Below, piece by piece: positions 46,925-56,390 of a stretch of 64,000 nucleotides of DNA. The stretch's first letter is position 1. Each line of letters starts with the position of its first letter. The notes beneath the pieces were generated by a model, which saw only the letters and a program-made list of their open reading frames with translations, was not told the DNA's origin and made no database searches. Both the position numbers and the translations under genes were made by a program. Source of the DNA: Isoperla grammatica (Eukaryota; Arthropoda; Insecta; Plecoptera; Perlodidae); contig OX246745.1 of assembly GCA_945910005.1 (NCBI GenBank), positions 45,418,822-45,482,821 of the forward strand. The letters run 5' to 3'.

Positions 46925-48074
46925 AATAGTTTATTAAACCCAAAAATGCTTTTAATTGCGTGACATTTTGTGGAACAGGAGCATTCAAGATTGCTTTTAT
47001 CTTGTCAATAGCTGTTCGTAACCCTACTTTATCAATGATAAAGCCTAAATATTGAAGACTTTTTGAGAAAAACTGACATTTAGATTGGCTAACTGTCAAT
47101 CCATAGTCACTCAATCTCTTACAAACTTGCTTCAGCCTATTTAAATGCTCGATAAAGTTTGCTCCCGTGATTAGAATATCATCAAGAAATACTACAACAC
47201 CTGGTAGGCCTAATCCTTGAAGTATAGTTTCCATTATTCTCTGAAATGCGCCTGGCGCTGAGGCGATACCGTATGGTATACGATTATACATGAATAAGCC
47301 TTTATGAGTACTGATAGTACAAGCTTTTTTAGAACTGTCATCTAATTTAACTTGCTGGTATGCCTGACTTAAGTCTAGTTTAGTGAATGTTTCTCCTTTT
47401 TGTAAGGCTGCAAATAAATCATCAATACGTGTAATGGGATAACGATCAATTTCCAGGTTAGGATTCACCGTCACCTTAAAATCACCACAAATCCTTATCT
47501 GACCATTTTTCTTTAACACAGGGACAATGGGTGTACCCCACTCACTACTGTCAATTGGTGTTAAGATACCCTCGCTGACTAATTTATCTAACTCTTTTTC
47601 AACTTTTTCCTTGAGTGAAAATGGTATAGCTCTGGGCTTATAATACTTTGGAATAGTATTTTCCTTAAATCTAAGTTTTACTGATTCACCCTTATATTCT
47701 CCTAAATTTTCATTGAACAGTTTAGGGAACTCATCATTTAAGGTTTTGACCACTTGTGAAATTTTGGATTTCTCATTTACCACATTGGAGTTATGTAACT
47801 CTTGAGGTATACTAACTTTAACTTGCAATGCTTTAATCCAATCTCTTCCCATGAGAGGATTAGCACCATTGGCTATTACATATAATTGAAGTAACTGTAC
47901 AAAGTTTTGATATTCAACATGCACGTTAATTACACCTAATGGAACTATTTTCTCACTAGTGTATGAAGCAAGTACTAAGTTTGTTTGCATCAGCTTGATT
48001 TTACTGAAGGTTTGTTTATAGAACTTGTCTGATATCACAGATACTGCTGCTCCAGAATCTACTTCAAACAACAT
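46878..48074 (-). pseudogene. Gypsy-2 protease and reverse transcriptase
   Basis: 398 residues from the first ATG; the open frame extends about 20 codons further 5' and overlaps the end of gag by about 12 nt in the -1 phase, a normal Gag-Pol layout. The protease active site is DSGAA (residues 6-10), a DSG variant of the common DTG. RT carries ICGDFKVTVNP, FTKLDLSQAYQQVKLDD (catalytic D234) and VVFLDDILITG (D298, D299). Ends after GLINYYAKFV at a single-base frameshift, from which the RNase H frame carries on. Confidence 0.9.
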
Positions 48075-48145
48075 AGGTTCATGTTCAACTTTTACATTTA
48101 CTTTAATAGGTTCAATTTTTTTAACATCACATACATGTTTATCAT

Positions 48146-48706
48146 TTATTGTAACAAATTAGTAAGATCGACGAGATTATCGTCCTCGGTAGCAATACTA
48201 CTGTCCTCATGGACACTGTGTTGGTCTAGACCTTCATCAACATAGTGATGCCTATTTGTTTGACCCTTATTTGAAGCTTTAGGTTTATCATACCGGTTAT
48301 TTCCTTTAGACACTGAATGATTGGGAGTAACCCTATTATTATTTTGCTGCGACTTACCCCTGCAAACTTTTTCAAGATGTCCTTGCTTACCGCAAAAATT
48401 ACATATGTACTCTCTGTATCGGCAGTCTTTGGTAGCGTGTCCTTGTTTGCCACAACAATAACACTGACATGCTGCGTTCCCTCCTTTGGAAGATTTGGCA
48501 CGTCCCCTCTGCGCTTCGATATGTTGTATGCGGTGTTGTTGACCCGTAGAGTAGGCCAAGGTCGCTGCATTCCTCTCAGCTGCTTCCAGTGACGTCGCAG
48601 TTCTGACAGCTGTGTCGTATGAGAGAAGCGGTTCGGCCAACAGACGTTGCTTGATCGCGTCGCTTTTCAATCCGCTGACGAGTCTGTCTCTTAGGTAGTC
48701 GTTCAA
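48146..48706 (-). pseudogene. Gypsy-2 gag, C-terminal part with zinc knuckles
   Basis: 186-residue frame in phase with 48719-49120; one TAA divides them. Two CX2CX4HX4C zinc knuckles at residues 82-95 (CYCCGKQGHATKDC) and 102-115 (CNFCGKQGHLEKVC) would bind element RNA. Ends LVDLTNLLQ; protease-RT lies in the -1 phase. Confidence 0.9.
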
Positions 48707-48718
48707 TGAAGGTCCAAA

Positions 48719-49120
48719 TTAACAATGCGTTGACAACTTTTTCAAACTTGCGATGTATTCTGCCACACTTTCGTTTTCCAGCTGATTTCGAAGACTGAAT
48801 TTATATCGTTCCGCAATGAAACTGGGCTTCGGATACAAATGGTTTTGTATTATTTCCACTAATTGTTCGTAAGTCTTAGTAGCGGGTTTTAAAGGTGTAC
48901 ATAAATCGCGTAAAAGAGTGTAAGTTTTAACTCCTACGACTGTTAGCAATGTACTCACTTTTTTGTTGTTGTCGATTTCGTTGCACTGAATGAAAAGTTC
49001 AAAGCGTTCAATATATGATTGCCATGATTCGTCTGCACTGTCGAATTGCGTCATGGTACCTATAAGTGCCATATTGTCGATTGTTGCACTTTTTCTGAAT
49101 ACTGTTCGTTGTTGTAACAC
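48719..49120 (-). pseudogene. Gypsy-2 gag, N-terminal part
   Basis: 133-residue frame. The likely original start is the internal ATG at 49072 (MALIGTMTQF). The following SWQSYIERFELFIQCNEID and AERYKFSLRNQLENESVAEY blocks are typical of K02A2.6-like Gag. Stops at an in-frame TAA after LSTHC. The four leader repeats lie immediately upstream and overlap the first codons as drawn. Confidence 0.87.
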
Positions 49121-49279
49121 ACCTTACTGCGCCACGACTTATTGATGAACAAAATATGAAATGTAACACACCTTCCTGCATCACAATTTTCATGAGAAAT
49201 GTTCGAATGACATGAAACACACCTTACTGCGTAACGATGTCCTTGAATCGAAGATCACGATGAAACACACCTTACTGCG
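49113..49279 (-). repeat. four-copy leader repeat of Gypsy-2
   Basis: Copies of TGWAACACACCTTMCTGCR on the + strand start at 49113, 49162, 49213 and 49261, spaced 48-51 bp, between the 5' LTR and gag. Regularity and position suggest a protein-binding or RNA-packaging array. Function unknown. Confidence 0.9.
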
Positions 49280-49319
49280 TACACCGGTCCAATTGTTAAT
49301 TCCATTTCCTCGTCGCCAC

Positions 49320-49651
49320 TGTTATGTCTTCCACTCCGTTAGGATGCATGGTACCGGGAATATTGGGAATATTAATGTAACCAATGTAATGGCAAACTGT
49401 AGCTCGGCCCGGCTGCATGAAGCGGAAGTAATGTAACATGTAGGCACTAGGCACTACGACGGAACTCGGTTGACTGGCAACAGGTATGGTGTGGAGGGTA
49501 GACAGGTAAACAAGGGGGCGTATGGTGGCGTGACGGGGGATGAGCCAATGAGCGGTCTTTATTGATAACACATGATCATCATCTGATCCGTATGATGTCA
49601 TGTACAAACAAACATGATTGGTGAACAAAGAAATGTATTACATATGCTACA
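49320..49651 (-). repeat. Gypsy-2 5' LTR (element orientation)
   Basis: 332 bp, partner of 44465-44798; TG...CA ends. Confidence 0.92.
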
Positions 49652-49831
49652 ATAGTACTAGAGATTAATGTAAAAATCCATTTTAGGCCATTAAACACAA
49701 AATAAGGTTCGAAAAAAATTCAACCTCCGGCGGCTGGGGCTTTGTCCCAGACCCCTTCCATTACCTACAGTCCTGGCAAGTGTACCTTCGTTTTGGCAAG
49801 TCAACTTACTAACGACTTTTCGAGGGCCGAT

Positions 49832-51029
49832 TATTGGACCGTTGTATAGAGTATAGATAGGTTTTTAAGGTACTGACAAAAAATGAAAAAAAAAATCAGT
49901 GTCCTAATTTACGGGCGTACCAACCATTTAATATTTGCATTCCGCCCTAAAGTTACAAAGAAAACGATCGGTCTATTCTAATTTTCTTACCAGACTTTAT
50001 TCAACGTTTCGTTAATCTATTGAAGAAGTAACATGACTTTCTGTTAGTTATTTTACCAGTTATGATTTTTTTTAATGTGACCCAAATTTTGATGTGTCTT
50101 TGAAGTACTTGTGTGGGTAGTATAATACAAAAAATACTCATTTTAAACGTGTTAGAATAGTTCAGCATTCTTGTGTAAAACTCCGTTTACCATTTTGATT
50201 TGAGTACATAGTTTGTGAGATGAACTTGAAATATGTAGTAAGCTGTTGCAAATGTTCAAAAATGGCTACTAGATCGGATGCAACGCAAAAGTAGTTTGCG
50301 TGACTGGTGGCGTTCTGCGGGTCTTTGTGCAACCGTTTCAACTGTAACCTTGGTTTTGTTTTTTTGGGGGCTGACAGTAGCGCAGCTAGTGGGAAAGCTT
50401 GTTCCTCCTGGCGATGGATTGGCCTTAAGGTTTTGGTAATGGCCGCGGTGACGCCAACAACACTCGTTATTTCGTCATTTATTAATTCACTTTCTGCATT
50501 TTGTTGGAGAAATTAGGTTGTCAAATTTTTATATACAATGTTTTTGTCTAATAATAAACGACTCAAATGTACTAAAAGTAGAGGTGCGGGAGTAGCACTT
50601 TTACAAGTCGAGTCGAGTCGAGTAGTCTTCTAGATACTCGAGTATCGAGTCGAGCTCGAGCTTTTTTTTACTTTTGCATTTTTAGTTAAAAAAAGGAAAT
50701 CAATCACACAATAACGTACAGAAACAGATAATCAGTGTATATACATAGTAGCTAGATTGATGCATATTATATCTTGCGGAATATAGCGATTAGTGCAACT
50801 GAACCTTCAAGACTGACGTTAATTAGACCCGAATTTAATAATGTGCTGGGCTGTCTGTGCAGTGCAGTGAAATAAAAGTTCCAAGCACTACTTGTGATGT
50901 TCAAGAGGCCAAGGCCTAGACTTTGGCGACGAAAAGATGAATATAGGCTAATGACTAGGTACTTATATAGGCCTACACTGGCCCGACAAAGCCTATTATT
51001 GCGATTATTATCATTATTACCCCTTATGG
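49832..51029. other. no gene seen; element fragment near 50580-50680
   Basis: Featureless intron apart from GTCGAGTCGAGTCGAGTAG and GAGTATCGAGTCGAGCTCG words at about 50608-50660, which look like one subterminal end of a MITE related in style to 63648-64000. Confidence 0.45.
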
Positions 51030-51161
51030 AAATTTAAGGTTACCAAAAAGTATCCATATAGTGGCCATATTGTAAGCCAACTAGTACTTAAATCCTTGCC
51101 AAGGAGTAACCAAACATGGCAACCATATGTTCACCAAATGATAACCACATAGTATCCAAGT
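51030..51161. repeat. CCATATGG-rich degenerate repeat, left part
   Basis: Words such as GTATCCATATAGTGGCCATA and GGCAACCATATG recur at irregular 20-30 bp steps. The block continues at 56067-56390 after Gypsy-3. Confidence 0.7.
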
Positions 51162-51419
51162 TGTTAACTTTATAGGTTTTCTATAAATCAATCGGACACA
51201 CGATGAATGTGGATTACGTTTATTGACTGCCACTTCGGCTCGTACATGATCAACTGTCAAGTTCAACAACCGCAACGGAAGTAGGCTTCACTGCCTGCCT
51301 AGGATTACACTCAGTATGCAGTGCATAGGAACAACTTATAATAACATATATGGTAGGCAGTGAGATCTCAAGTCTCAGCTGTTAATAGTTAAGTTAGGTT
51401 ATGACAACATAATATGACA
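51162..51419 (-). repeat. Gypsy-3 3' LTR (element orientation)
   Basis: 258 bp; four substitutions from its partner at 55809-56066. Confidence 0.93.
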
Positions 51420-51580
51420 TCTCCCTTTTTAAGTTTTATGCATCAAGACTTTAAACATCATCAAGACATAACACCTATGTCAGAAACTAAGAAAGTAATT
51501 GTTTATAATGCACTCAAAAATATATTAACAAAAATCCCATGAGAACATAAACCGTTTGTAGTCGGACTGATTACACATGT

Positions 51581-54500
51581 TCATTTATATAGTTCATAAT
51601 CTCCAAATTTCACTGGCATAGCTCTTGTCCGTGTTGGTCGATAGCTCGGACTGGGTTCTCCCTGCCGGTTCGAATCACCATCAGGAGATCGCTCCCTGTT
51701 AGGTTCGGGCTGACATCCAGAACTGCTATTCTGTGGAATAGCTCGGAGAGGGGAGACTGGATCTAGGTTACTAGGATGTGAGATTTTAGCTCGTGATTGA
51801 CTTCGTTTGAGAGGAGGCTCACTCACAGGACCGAGTTTGTGGGATGGTTCTGTAGGTCGTATTATAGGAGGAGGATTGGCGGAAAGCCTTAGGTGTCGTC
51901 TGTTGCGTCGGTAGACTGCGTTGTCCTCTGTGGTCACTATGTAGGATCTGAGCGACACATGGGCTCTGCTCACAACGGCCTTCATCCACTTCCCTTGTTT
52001 CCTCATTAGAACACTGTCCCCTTCTTTTAGTGGTTGAAGCGGATGTGCGTTATTATCGTAGTAAGCTTTCTGTACATTTTGGGGATCCTGTAACCCTCTC
52101 TTCACAGTATCCGGTTTTATCGCTTGTGGAATCAGTAGTTTCTTCAATACTGGTAGTTTGGTGCATAGACTTCGACTCATTAATAGCTGTGCCGGAGACT
52201 TATTAACGACTTGGATGGGTGTGTTTCGGTATTGCATTAATGCAACGTAGTGGTCTGTTCGGTCTTCCTGGGCTTTTTTTAGCATCCTCTTCGAAATCTG
52301 TACCGCTCTCTCAGCCATTCCGTTGGACTGAGGGTAATTCGGACTTGACGTAATTACTTGAATATCCCAATTTAGTGCCCAACTACGGAACTCCACACTA
52401 TCATAGGGCATATTATCGGCGTGCAAGATTTCAGGAATTCCGTGTCTCGAAAACATAACTTTCAGCACCTTTATCACATCGCTGGCGGTTTTCCCTGTCA
52501 TTTTCTCAATTTCCAGCCACTTCGAGTAATAATCGATTAGCACAAGGTATGTTTTTCCATTGAATTCGAGAATGTCTAAAGCTACTTTCTGCCACGGTCT
52601 GTCTGGAATGGAATGTGGTTTTAGTGGTTCTTTACAGTTTTTATTGAGGAATTTTTCGCACGTTGAACATTTTTGAACGATCTCTTCTATTTGTTGATTC
52701 ATACTAGGCCAATACATTACAGATCTAGCTTTAGCCTTACACTTCTCGATGCCTTGGTGGCCCTCGTGAATTGAAGCAAGCATTTTCGGCCGCATTTCTA
52801 CGGGAACTACTAAACGATCATTTTTAAATAACAGTCCCTTAGATTCTGATAATTCACAGCGAATCTTCCAATATGGTCTTGCATGTATACTGACATCATG
52901 AATGTAACGTGGCCAACCATCCTTGTGGTACTTTAAAACTTCCTGTAACATTGAATCGTCCCGGGTTGCCTGGCGAGTCTCTTCCTGTTTTTGTGGACTT
53001 ATTGCTAAATGTCTGGAAACCATATGAACAAGTACGCTCATCTCTGGATCATCTTGAACTGGATCTCTTAAGAACGCCCTGGACAAGGTATCGGCCAAGA
53101 ATAAATATTTACCCGGTACGTACTTTACATTGACGTCATAACGAAGAAGTCGTAACATCATTCTCTGTAGACGGTGGGTTACCTGGTTAATTTCTTTCTT
53201 CATAATCGTCTCTAACGGCTTGTGATCGGTATGGATTTCAACGCGATGACCGTAAGTATACTGGTTAAAACGTTCCAACGCATACACAATACCTAACAGT
53301 TCCTTTTCTATTTGGGCCCACCCCTTCTCAGTATCTGTGAGAGTCCTAGACGCGTACGCTATGGGGTGACCTTCTTGAATAAGACATGCACCCAATCCAT
53401 CCTTAGGTGCATCACTTTGAATAGTTATGGGCTTCTTTACATCGAAAAATTTGAGTACTGGTGCTGTGCATAGATTTTCCTTTAGGGTGGCTATAGCTTT
53501 GTCTTGCGGTTCATTCCCGTGCCACTCAGTTTCGTCTTTAAGCAGTAAACGTAATGGAGCGGTTGTCTCAGACAATTTAGGAATGAACTGGGATAAATAG
53601 GTTACCATACCTAAAAATCTCCTCAATTCCTCTTTGTTAGATGGAATATCCATGTTGACGATTGCGCGAACCCGATCTCTATCCGGCTTTAGACCTTGGT
53701 CACTTATCTCATGGCCCAAGTACTTTACTGATTTCACTCTAAACTGGAATTTTTCAGGGTTAAACCTTACATTATGCTCTCGAGCTCTTTCGAGGACTTT
53801 AACTAAGGTATTATCATGTTCGTCCGCGGTAGCCCCAGCTACTATTAGGTCGTCAAACACTATGTTCACACCTGGTATGTCTCCAAAAATTTGCATTACT
53901 TTTTTCTGAAAGACTTCCGGTGCTGATTTTACCCCCATGGGAAACCGTTTGAATTTGTATCTCCCAAATGGACTATGGAAGGTGCACAAGTCAGAACTCT
54001 GATCGTCCAACTGAATTTGCCAAAATCCACTCCTCATATCTAACGTTGAGAAATATTTCTTTCCATTCATGTGGCTTGCCACGTCCTCAGCTGTAGGAAT
54101 GTTATAATGCTCCCTACGAATAGCTCGGTTTAAATCCGACGGATCCAGGCATAATCTTATATCACCATTTTTTTTCTCCGTGATTACGAGGCTGTTCACC
54201 CACTCAGTCGGGTGATCTACCTTGACTATGACCCCTGATTCCTCGAGCTTATCTAATGTGCTCTTTAACTTGGGTTGAAGACTAAACGGAACTTTGCGCG
54301 GTGCGTGTATGACCGGGGTTACACTAGGATCAAGCTCAATATGATGCTGCCCCGGTACTGCTCTCAGACCATTGAATACGTCTTTAAACTGCTCAACAAT
54401 GTCTTCCTTCTTCTGCAAACAAAACCCCACGCTGTCCGTTCTCTTAATGAATCCCAAATCCATGCAACTCTTCAGACCAAGTAAAGGTTGGCTATCAACT

Positions 54501-55528
54501 TCTGTAACCACAAAGTCAAGACTATCAACTTTGTTTTTGTAACTACAGCGAAGCTGCGCTACTCCAATTGGTTTTATTTTGAACTTGCCAAACGACAGAA
54601 GCACTGTAGCGGTATCTTTTAACACAGCTTTATCTGGTAAACGATTAAACTCCTTCAATGGTAGCACGTTAACCTGCGCCCCTGTGTCGAGTTTAAATCT
54701 TACAGATTTCCCTTGCACTAGCAATGTTTTGTACCATGCCTCAACACTATTTAGAGAGTAAACAGTCTTACCTGTGATCTCCTCGACTACATACTCATAT
54801 GGCGACGCTTCTTTCTCCAGTTCTTTCACTTGTCTTTCTTTGGTTTTGGGTTTTTTGCACATTTTAGAAAAATGACCCTTGCCTTTACAGTTGTGACATA
54901 CTTTGCCGAAAGCGGGACATGACCTTGGTTTGTGCCTGTAACTACATTTCTTACAATCATACTCCTGAGTTGATTCGTTTTCTTCGGACGTTACCGAACC
55001 CTGCTTATACGTAGTAGGCCTAGATTTATTCGACTGACCTGTCTTTATCTTACGTACAGCATGCACTTCTTGATGCTTTTCTTGCAGTATTTTCACTTGC
55101 TGTTTACTTATTTCACTCGACCTGCATATGGAAACTGTTTTCTCTAAACTGATATCGTCATCTTCAAGTAATCTCTCTTGTAGCTTCTTATCTATGATAC
55201 CAAATATAATTCTATCCCTAATGAGACTGTCTTTTTGTTCCCCGAAATTACACGTTGCCGCTTTGGTCTTCAGCTCTGTTAGGAAGGAATCAAACGATTG
55301 TCCCTCACGTTGTAGCACGTTTACGAAATTGAAGCGTTCCACCACCACTTTTACTCTGGGTAGGCAATATTGTTCAAATTTCTCTATTACTGTTGTGTAC
55401 TGAGATGATGTTTCTTCACCCACGTAAGTGAAATTATCGAACACATCTTGGGCATCCGTTCCCAGCAAATTTATCAGCATCGCGACCCGTTGATCTTCCG
55501 GCTTTTTAGCAAAGCCCGTGTTAAGCAT
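51581..55528 (-). CDS. Gypsy-3 Gag-Pol polyprotein
   Basis: 1315 residues, uninterrupted. Gag occupies about 1-190, with zinc knuckles at 192-204 and 211-224. Protease DTGAQ starts at 281. RT runs about 400-620 with TLDMRSGFW and VFDDLIVAG (D559, D560). RNase H follows with D705 (QSDAPKDG) and D768 (HTDHKP). Integrase has zinc ligands H921, H924, C954 and C957 and the triad D985, D1038, E1073. The second Asp context is HADNMPYDS instead of the common SDNGPQF. A GPY/F-like KEGDSVLMRKQGKWMKAVV segment and a proline/serine-rich basic tail end it. Gag and Pol share one frame. The annotated ATG is internal: the normal Gag start is in another phase at 55613 (next entry). All catalytic residues look intact, so it is the best candidate here for recent activity. 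Confidence 0.93.
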   Translation of the reverse strand: MLNTGFAKKPEDQRVAMLINLLGTDAQDVFDNFTYVGEETSSQYTTVIEKFEQYCLPRVKVVVERFNFVNVLQREGQSFDSFLTELKTKAATCNFGEQKDSLIRDRIIFGIIDKKLQERLLEDDDISLEKTVSICRSSEISKQQVKILQEKHQEVHAVRKIKTGQSNKSRPTTYKQGSVTSEENESTQEYDCKKCSYRHKPRSCPAFGKVCHNCKGKGHFSKMCKKPKTKERQVKELEKEASPYEYVVEEITGKTVYSLNSVEAWYKTLLVQGKSVRFKLDTGAQVNVLPLKEFNRLPDKAVLKDTATVLLSFGKFKIKPIGVAQLRCSYKNKVDSLDFVVTEVDSQPLLGLKSCMDLGFIKRTDSVGFCLQKKEDIVEQFKDVFNGLRAVPGQHHIELDPSVTPVIHAPRKVPFSLQPKLKSTLDKLEESGVIVKVDHPTEWVNSLVITEKKNGDIRLCLDPSDLNRAIRREHYNIPTAEDVASHMNGKKYFSTLDMRSGFWQIQLDDQSSDLCTFHSPFGRYKFKRFPMGVKSAPEVFQKKVMQIFGDIPGVNIVFDDLIVAGATADEHDNTLVKVLERAREHNVRFNPEKFQFRVKSVKYLGHEISDQGLKPDRDRVRAIVNMDIPSNKEELRRFLGMVTYLSQFIPKLSETTAPLRLLLKDETEWHGNEPQDKAIATLKENLCTAPVLKFFDVKKPITIQSDAPKDGLGACLIQEGHPIAYASRTLTDTEKGWAQIEKELLGIVYALERFNQYTYGHRVEIHTDHKPLETIMKKEINQVTHRLQRMMLRLLRYDVNVKYVPGKYLFLADTLSRAFLRDPVQDDPEMSVLVHMVSRHLAISPQKQEETRQATRDDSMLQEVLKYHKDGWPRYIHDVSIHARPYWKIRCELSESKGLLFKNDRLVVPVEMRPKMLASIHEGHQGIEKCKAKARSVMYWPSMNQQIEEIVQKCSTCEKFLNKNCKEPLKPHSIPDRPWQKVALDILEFNGKTYLVLIDYYSKWLEIEKMTGKTASDVIKVLKVMFSRHGIPEILHADNMPYDSVEFRSWALNWDIQVITSSPNYPQSNGMAERAVQISKRMLKKAQEDRTDHYVALMQYRNTPIQVVNKSPAQLLMSRSLCTKLPVLKKLLIPQAIKPDTVKRGLQDPQNVQKAYYDNNAHPLQPLKEGDSVLMRKQGKWMKAVVSRAHVSLRSYIVTTEDNAVYRRNRRHLRLSANPPPIIRPTEPSHKLGPVSEPPLKRSQSRAKISHPSNLDPVSPLRAIPQNSSSGCQPEPNRERSPDGDSNRQGEPSPSYRPTRTRAMPVKFGDYELYK

Positions 55529-55613
55529 GTATAACTCGCTTCCTCCACTTCACCCAATTTATGCTTAAATTACCTTGCATGTCAAGGGTCTGCGGCTTAT
55601 TAAAGTCCGTCAT
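55521..55613 (-). pseudogene. Gypsy-3 gag N-terminus, frameshifted
   Basis: 30 codons from ATG 55613 (MTDFNKPQTLDMQGNLSI, then NWVKWRKR) match the expected Gag beginning of this group. The frame closes at TAA 55521-55523, while the main frame is open one phase over from about 55555. A single small indel near 55545 explains both. Seen in sequence; the family expectation is by recall. Confidence 0.75.
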
Positions 55614-55808
55614 ATTTGATTTGATTTACTAGGTTTATCGTATTTATTTGATTTACTACGTTTATCCCTAATTTCTCGGTATCTCGTGGTCTCATAGTGA
55701 GGTTATGTGGCTAGGCGATGAATTGACCTTACTAGCCATTTCACGAAATAATTGCTCAAACCTTTCTTCTTGCGGTAGATGATAGCTAGTCTGTTTCTTC
55801 TGACACCA

Positions 55809-56066
55809 TGTTAACTTTATAGGTTTTCTATAAATCAATCGGACACACGATGAATGTGGATTACGTTTATTGACTGCCACTTCGGCTTGTACATGATCAA
55901 CTGTCAAGTTCAACAACCGCAACGGAAGTAGGCTTCACTGCCTGCCTAGGATTCCACTCAGTCTGCAGTGCATAGGAACAACTTATAATAACATATATGG
56001 TAGGCAGTGAGATCTCAAGTCTCAGCTGTTAATAGTTAGGTTAGGTTATGACAACATAATATGACA
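55809..56066 (-). repeat. Gypsy-3 5' LTR (element orientation)
   Basis: 258 bp, TG...CA; adjoins the TGGTGTCAGAAG primer site at 55797-55808. Confidence 0.93.
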
Positions 56067-56390
56067 CAAGTAGTCGTTTTTGTGTCAAAATACGACTACT
56101 TGGATACCTTGGATACCTAACAACCTCATGCTCAAGTATCCAAGTGGTTAGCAATGTTGAGCATTTATATCACCATACGCTCATTTAAGGTATCCATATG
56201 ACACTGAATTGCTCACCATATGGTTAACTAAAGTATCCATATAGTGGCCACATGGTCACTGTATGGTTGCTAAAGATAGCCATATGGATGCCTAATGTTG
56301 ACCATATGGCAGCCAAATGGTCACTAAAATATGTATCCATATGGCCACCATATGGAGGCTAAAAGTAGCCATTTCTATATGGCTATAAAT
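56067..56390. repeat. CCATATGG-rich degenerate repeat, right part
   Basis: At least ten CATATGG/CCATATG words at irregular spacing. It opens with the second arm of a hairpin whose first arm ends at 51161 (TATCCAAGT...AGTCG against CGACTACTTGGATA at 56089-56102). Confidence 0.75.

Larger units (their letters stand above)
44465..49651 (-). mobile_element. Gypsy-2: full-length, frameshifted Ty3/Gypsy retrotransposon
   Basis: 5.19-kb minus-strand element with LTRs at 44465-44798 and 49320-49651 and a perfect 5-bp target duplication ATAGT (44460-44464, 49652-49656). The purine tract AAGGGGAAGGAA precedes the 3' LTR. A primer-site-like TGGCGACGAGG starts one base after the 5' LTR. Order is Gag, protease, RT, RNase H, integrase; no envelope frame. 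LTRs differ by about four substitutions and a 2-bp indel. Several frameshifts and a stop break the coding region. The leader has a four-copy repeat (49113-49279). Confidence 0.93.
44147..49831. mobile_element. probable hAT-type element split by Gypsy-2
   Basis: GCCCTCGAAAAGTC at about 44147 and its complement GACTTTTCGAGGGC ending near 49831 lie on either side of Gypsy-2. Without Gypsy-2 the element would be about 500 bp. ACTCG/GGCGAG words lie near the left end. Flanks read CGGTTATT and CGATTATT, but the left copy is about 7 bp away from the repeat, so the ends are uncertain. A related fragment may lie at 58330-58370. Confidence 0.45.
51162..56066 (-). mobile_element. Gypsy-3: nearly intact Ty3/Gypsy retrotransposon
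   Basis: 4.9-kb minus-strand element. LTRs of 258 bp (51162-51419, 55809-56066) start TGTTAACTTT and end ATATGACA. Target duplication CAAGT (51157-51161, 56067-56071). Primer-binding site TGGTGTCAGAAG starts right after the 5' LTR and resembles the tRNA-Leu type; the purine tract AAAAAGGGAGA precedes the 3' LTR. LTRs differ at four positions. One 1315-residue Gag-Pol frame, with a single frameshift near its N-terminus. The element inserted into one arm of a hairpin. Confidence 0.95.

Noticed and set aside
49113..49279. su(Hw)-type insulator identity for the Gypsy-2 leader array
   Set aside because: Only the position is analogous; the repeat sequence is different from the known site, so a named function would be invented.
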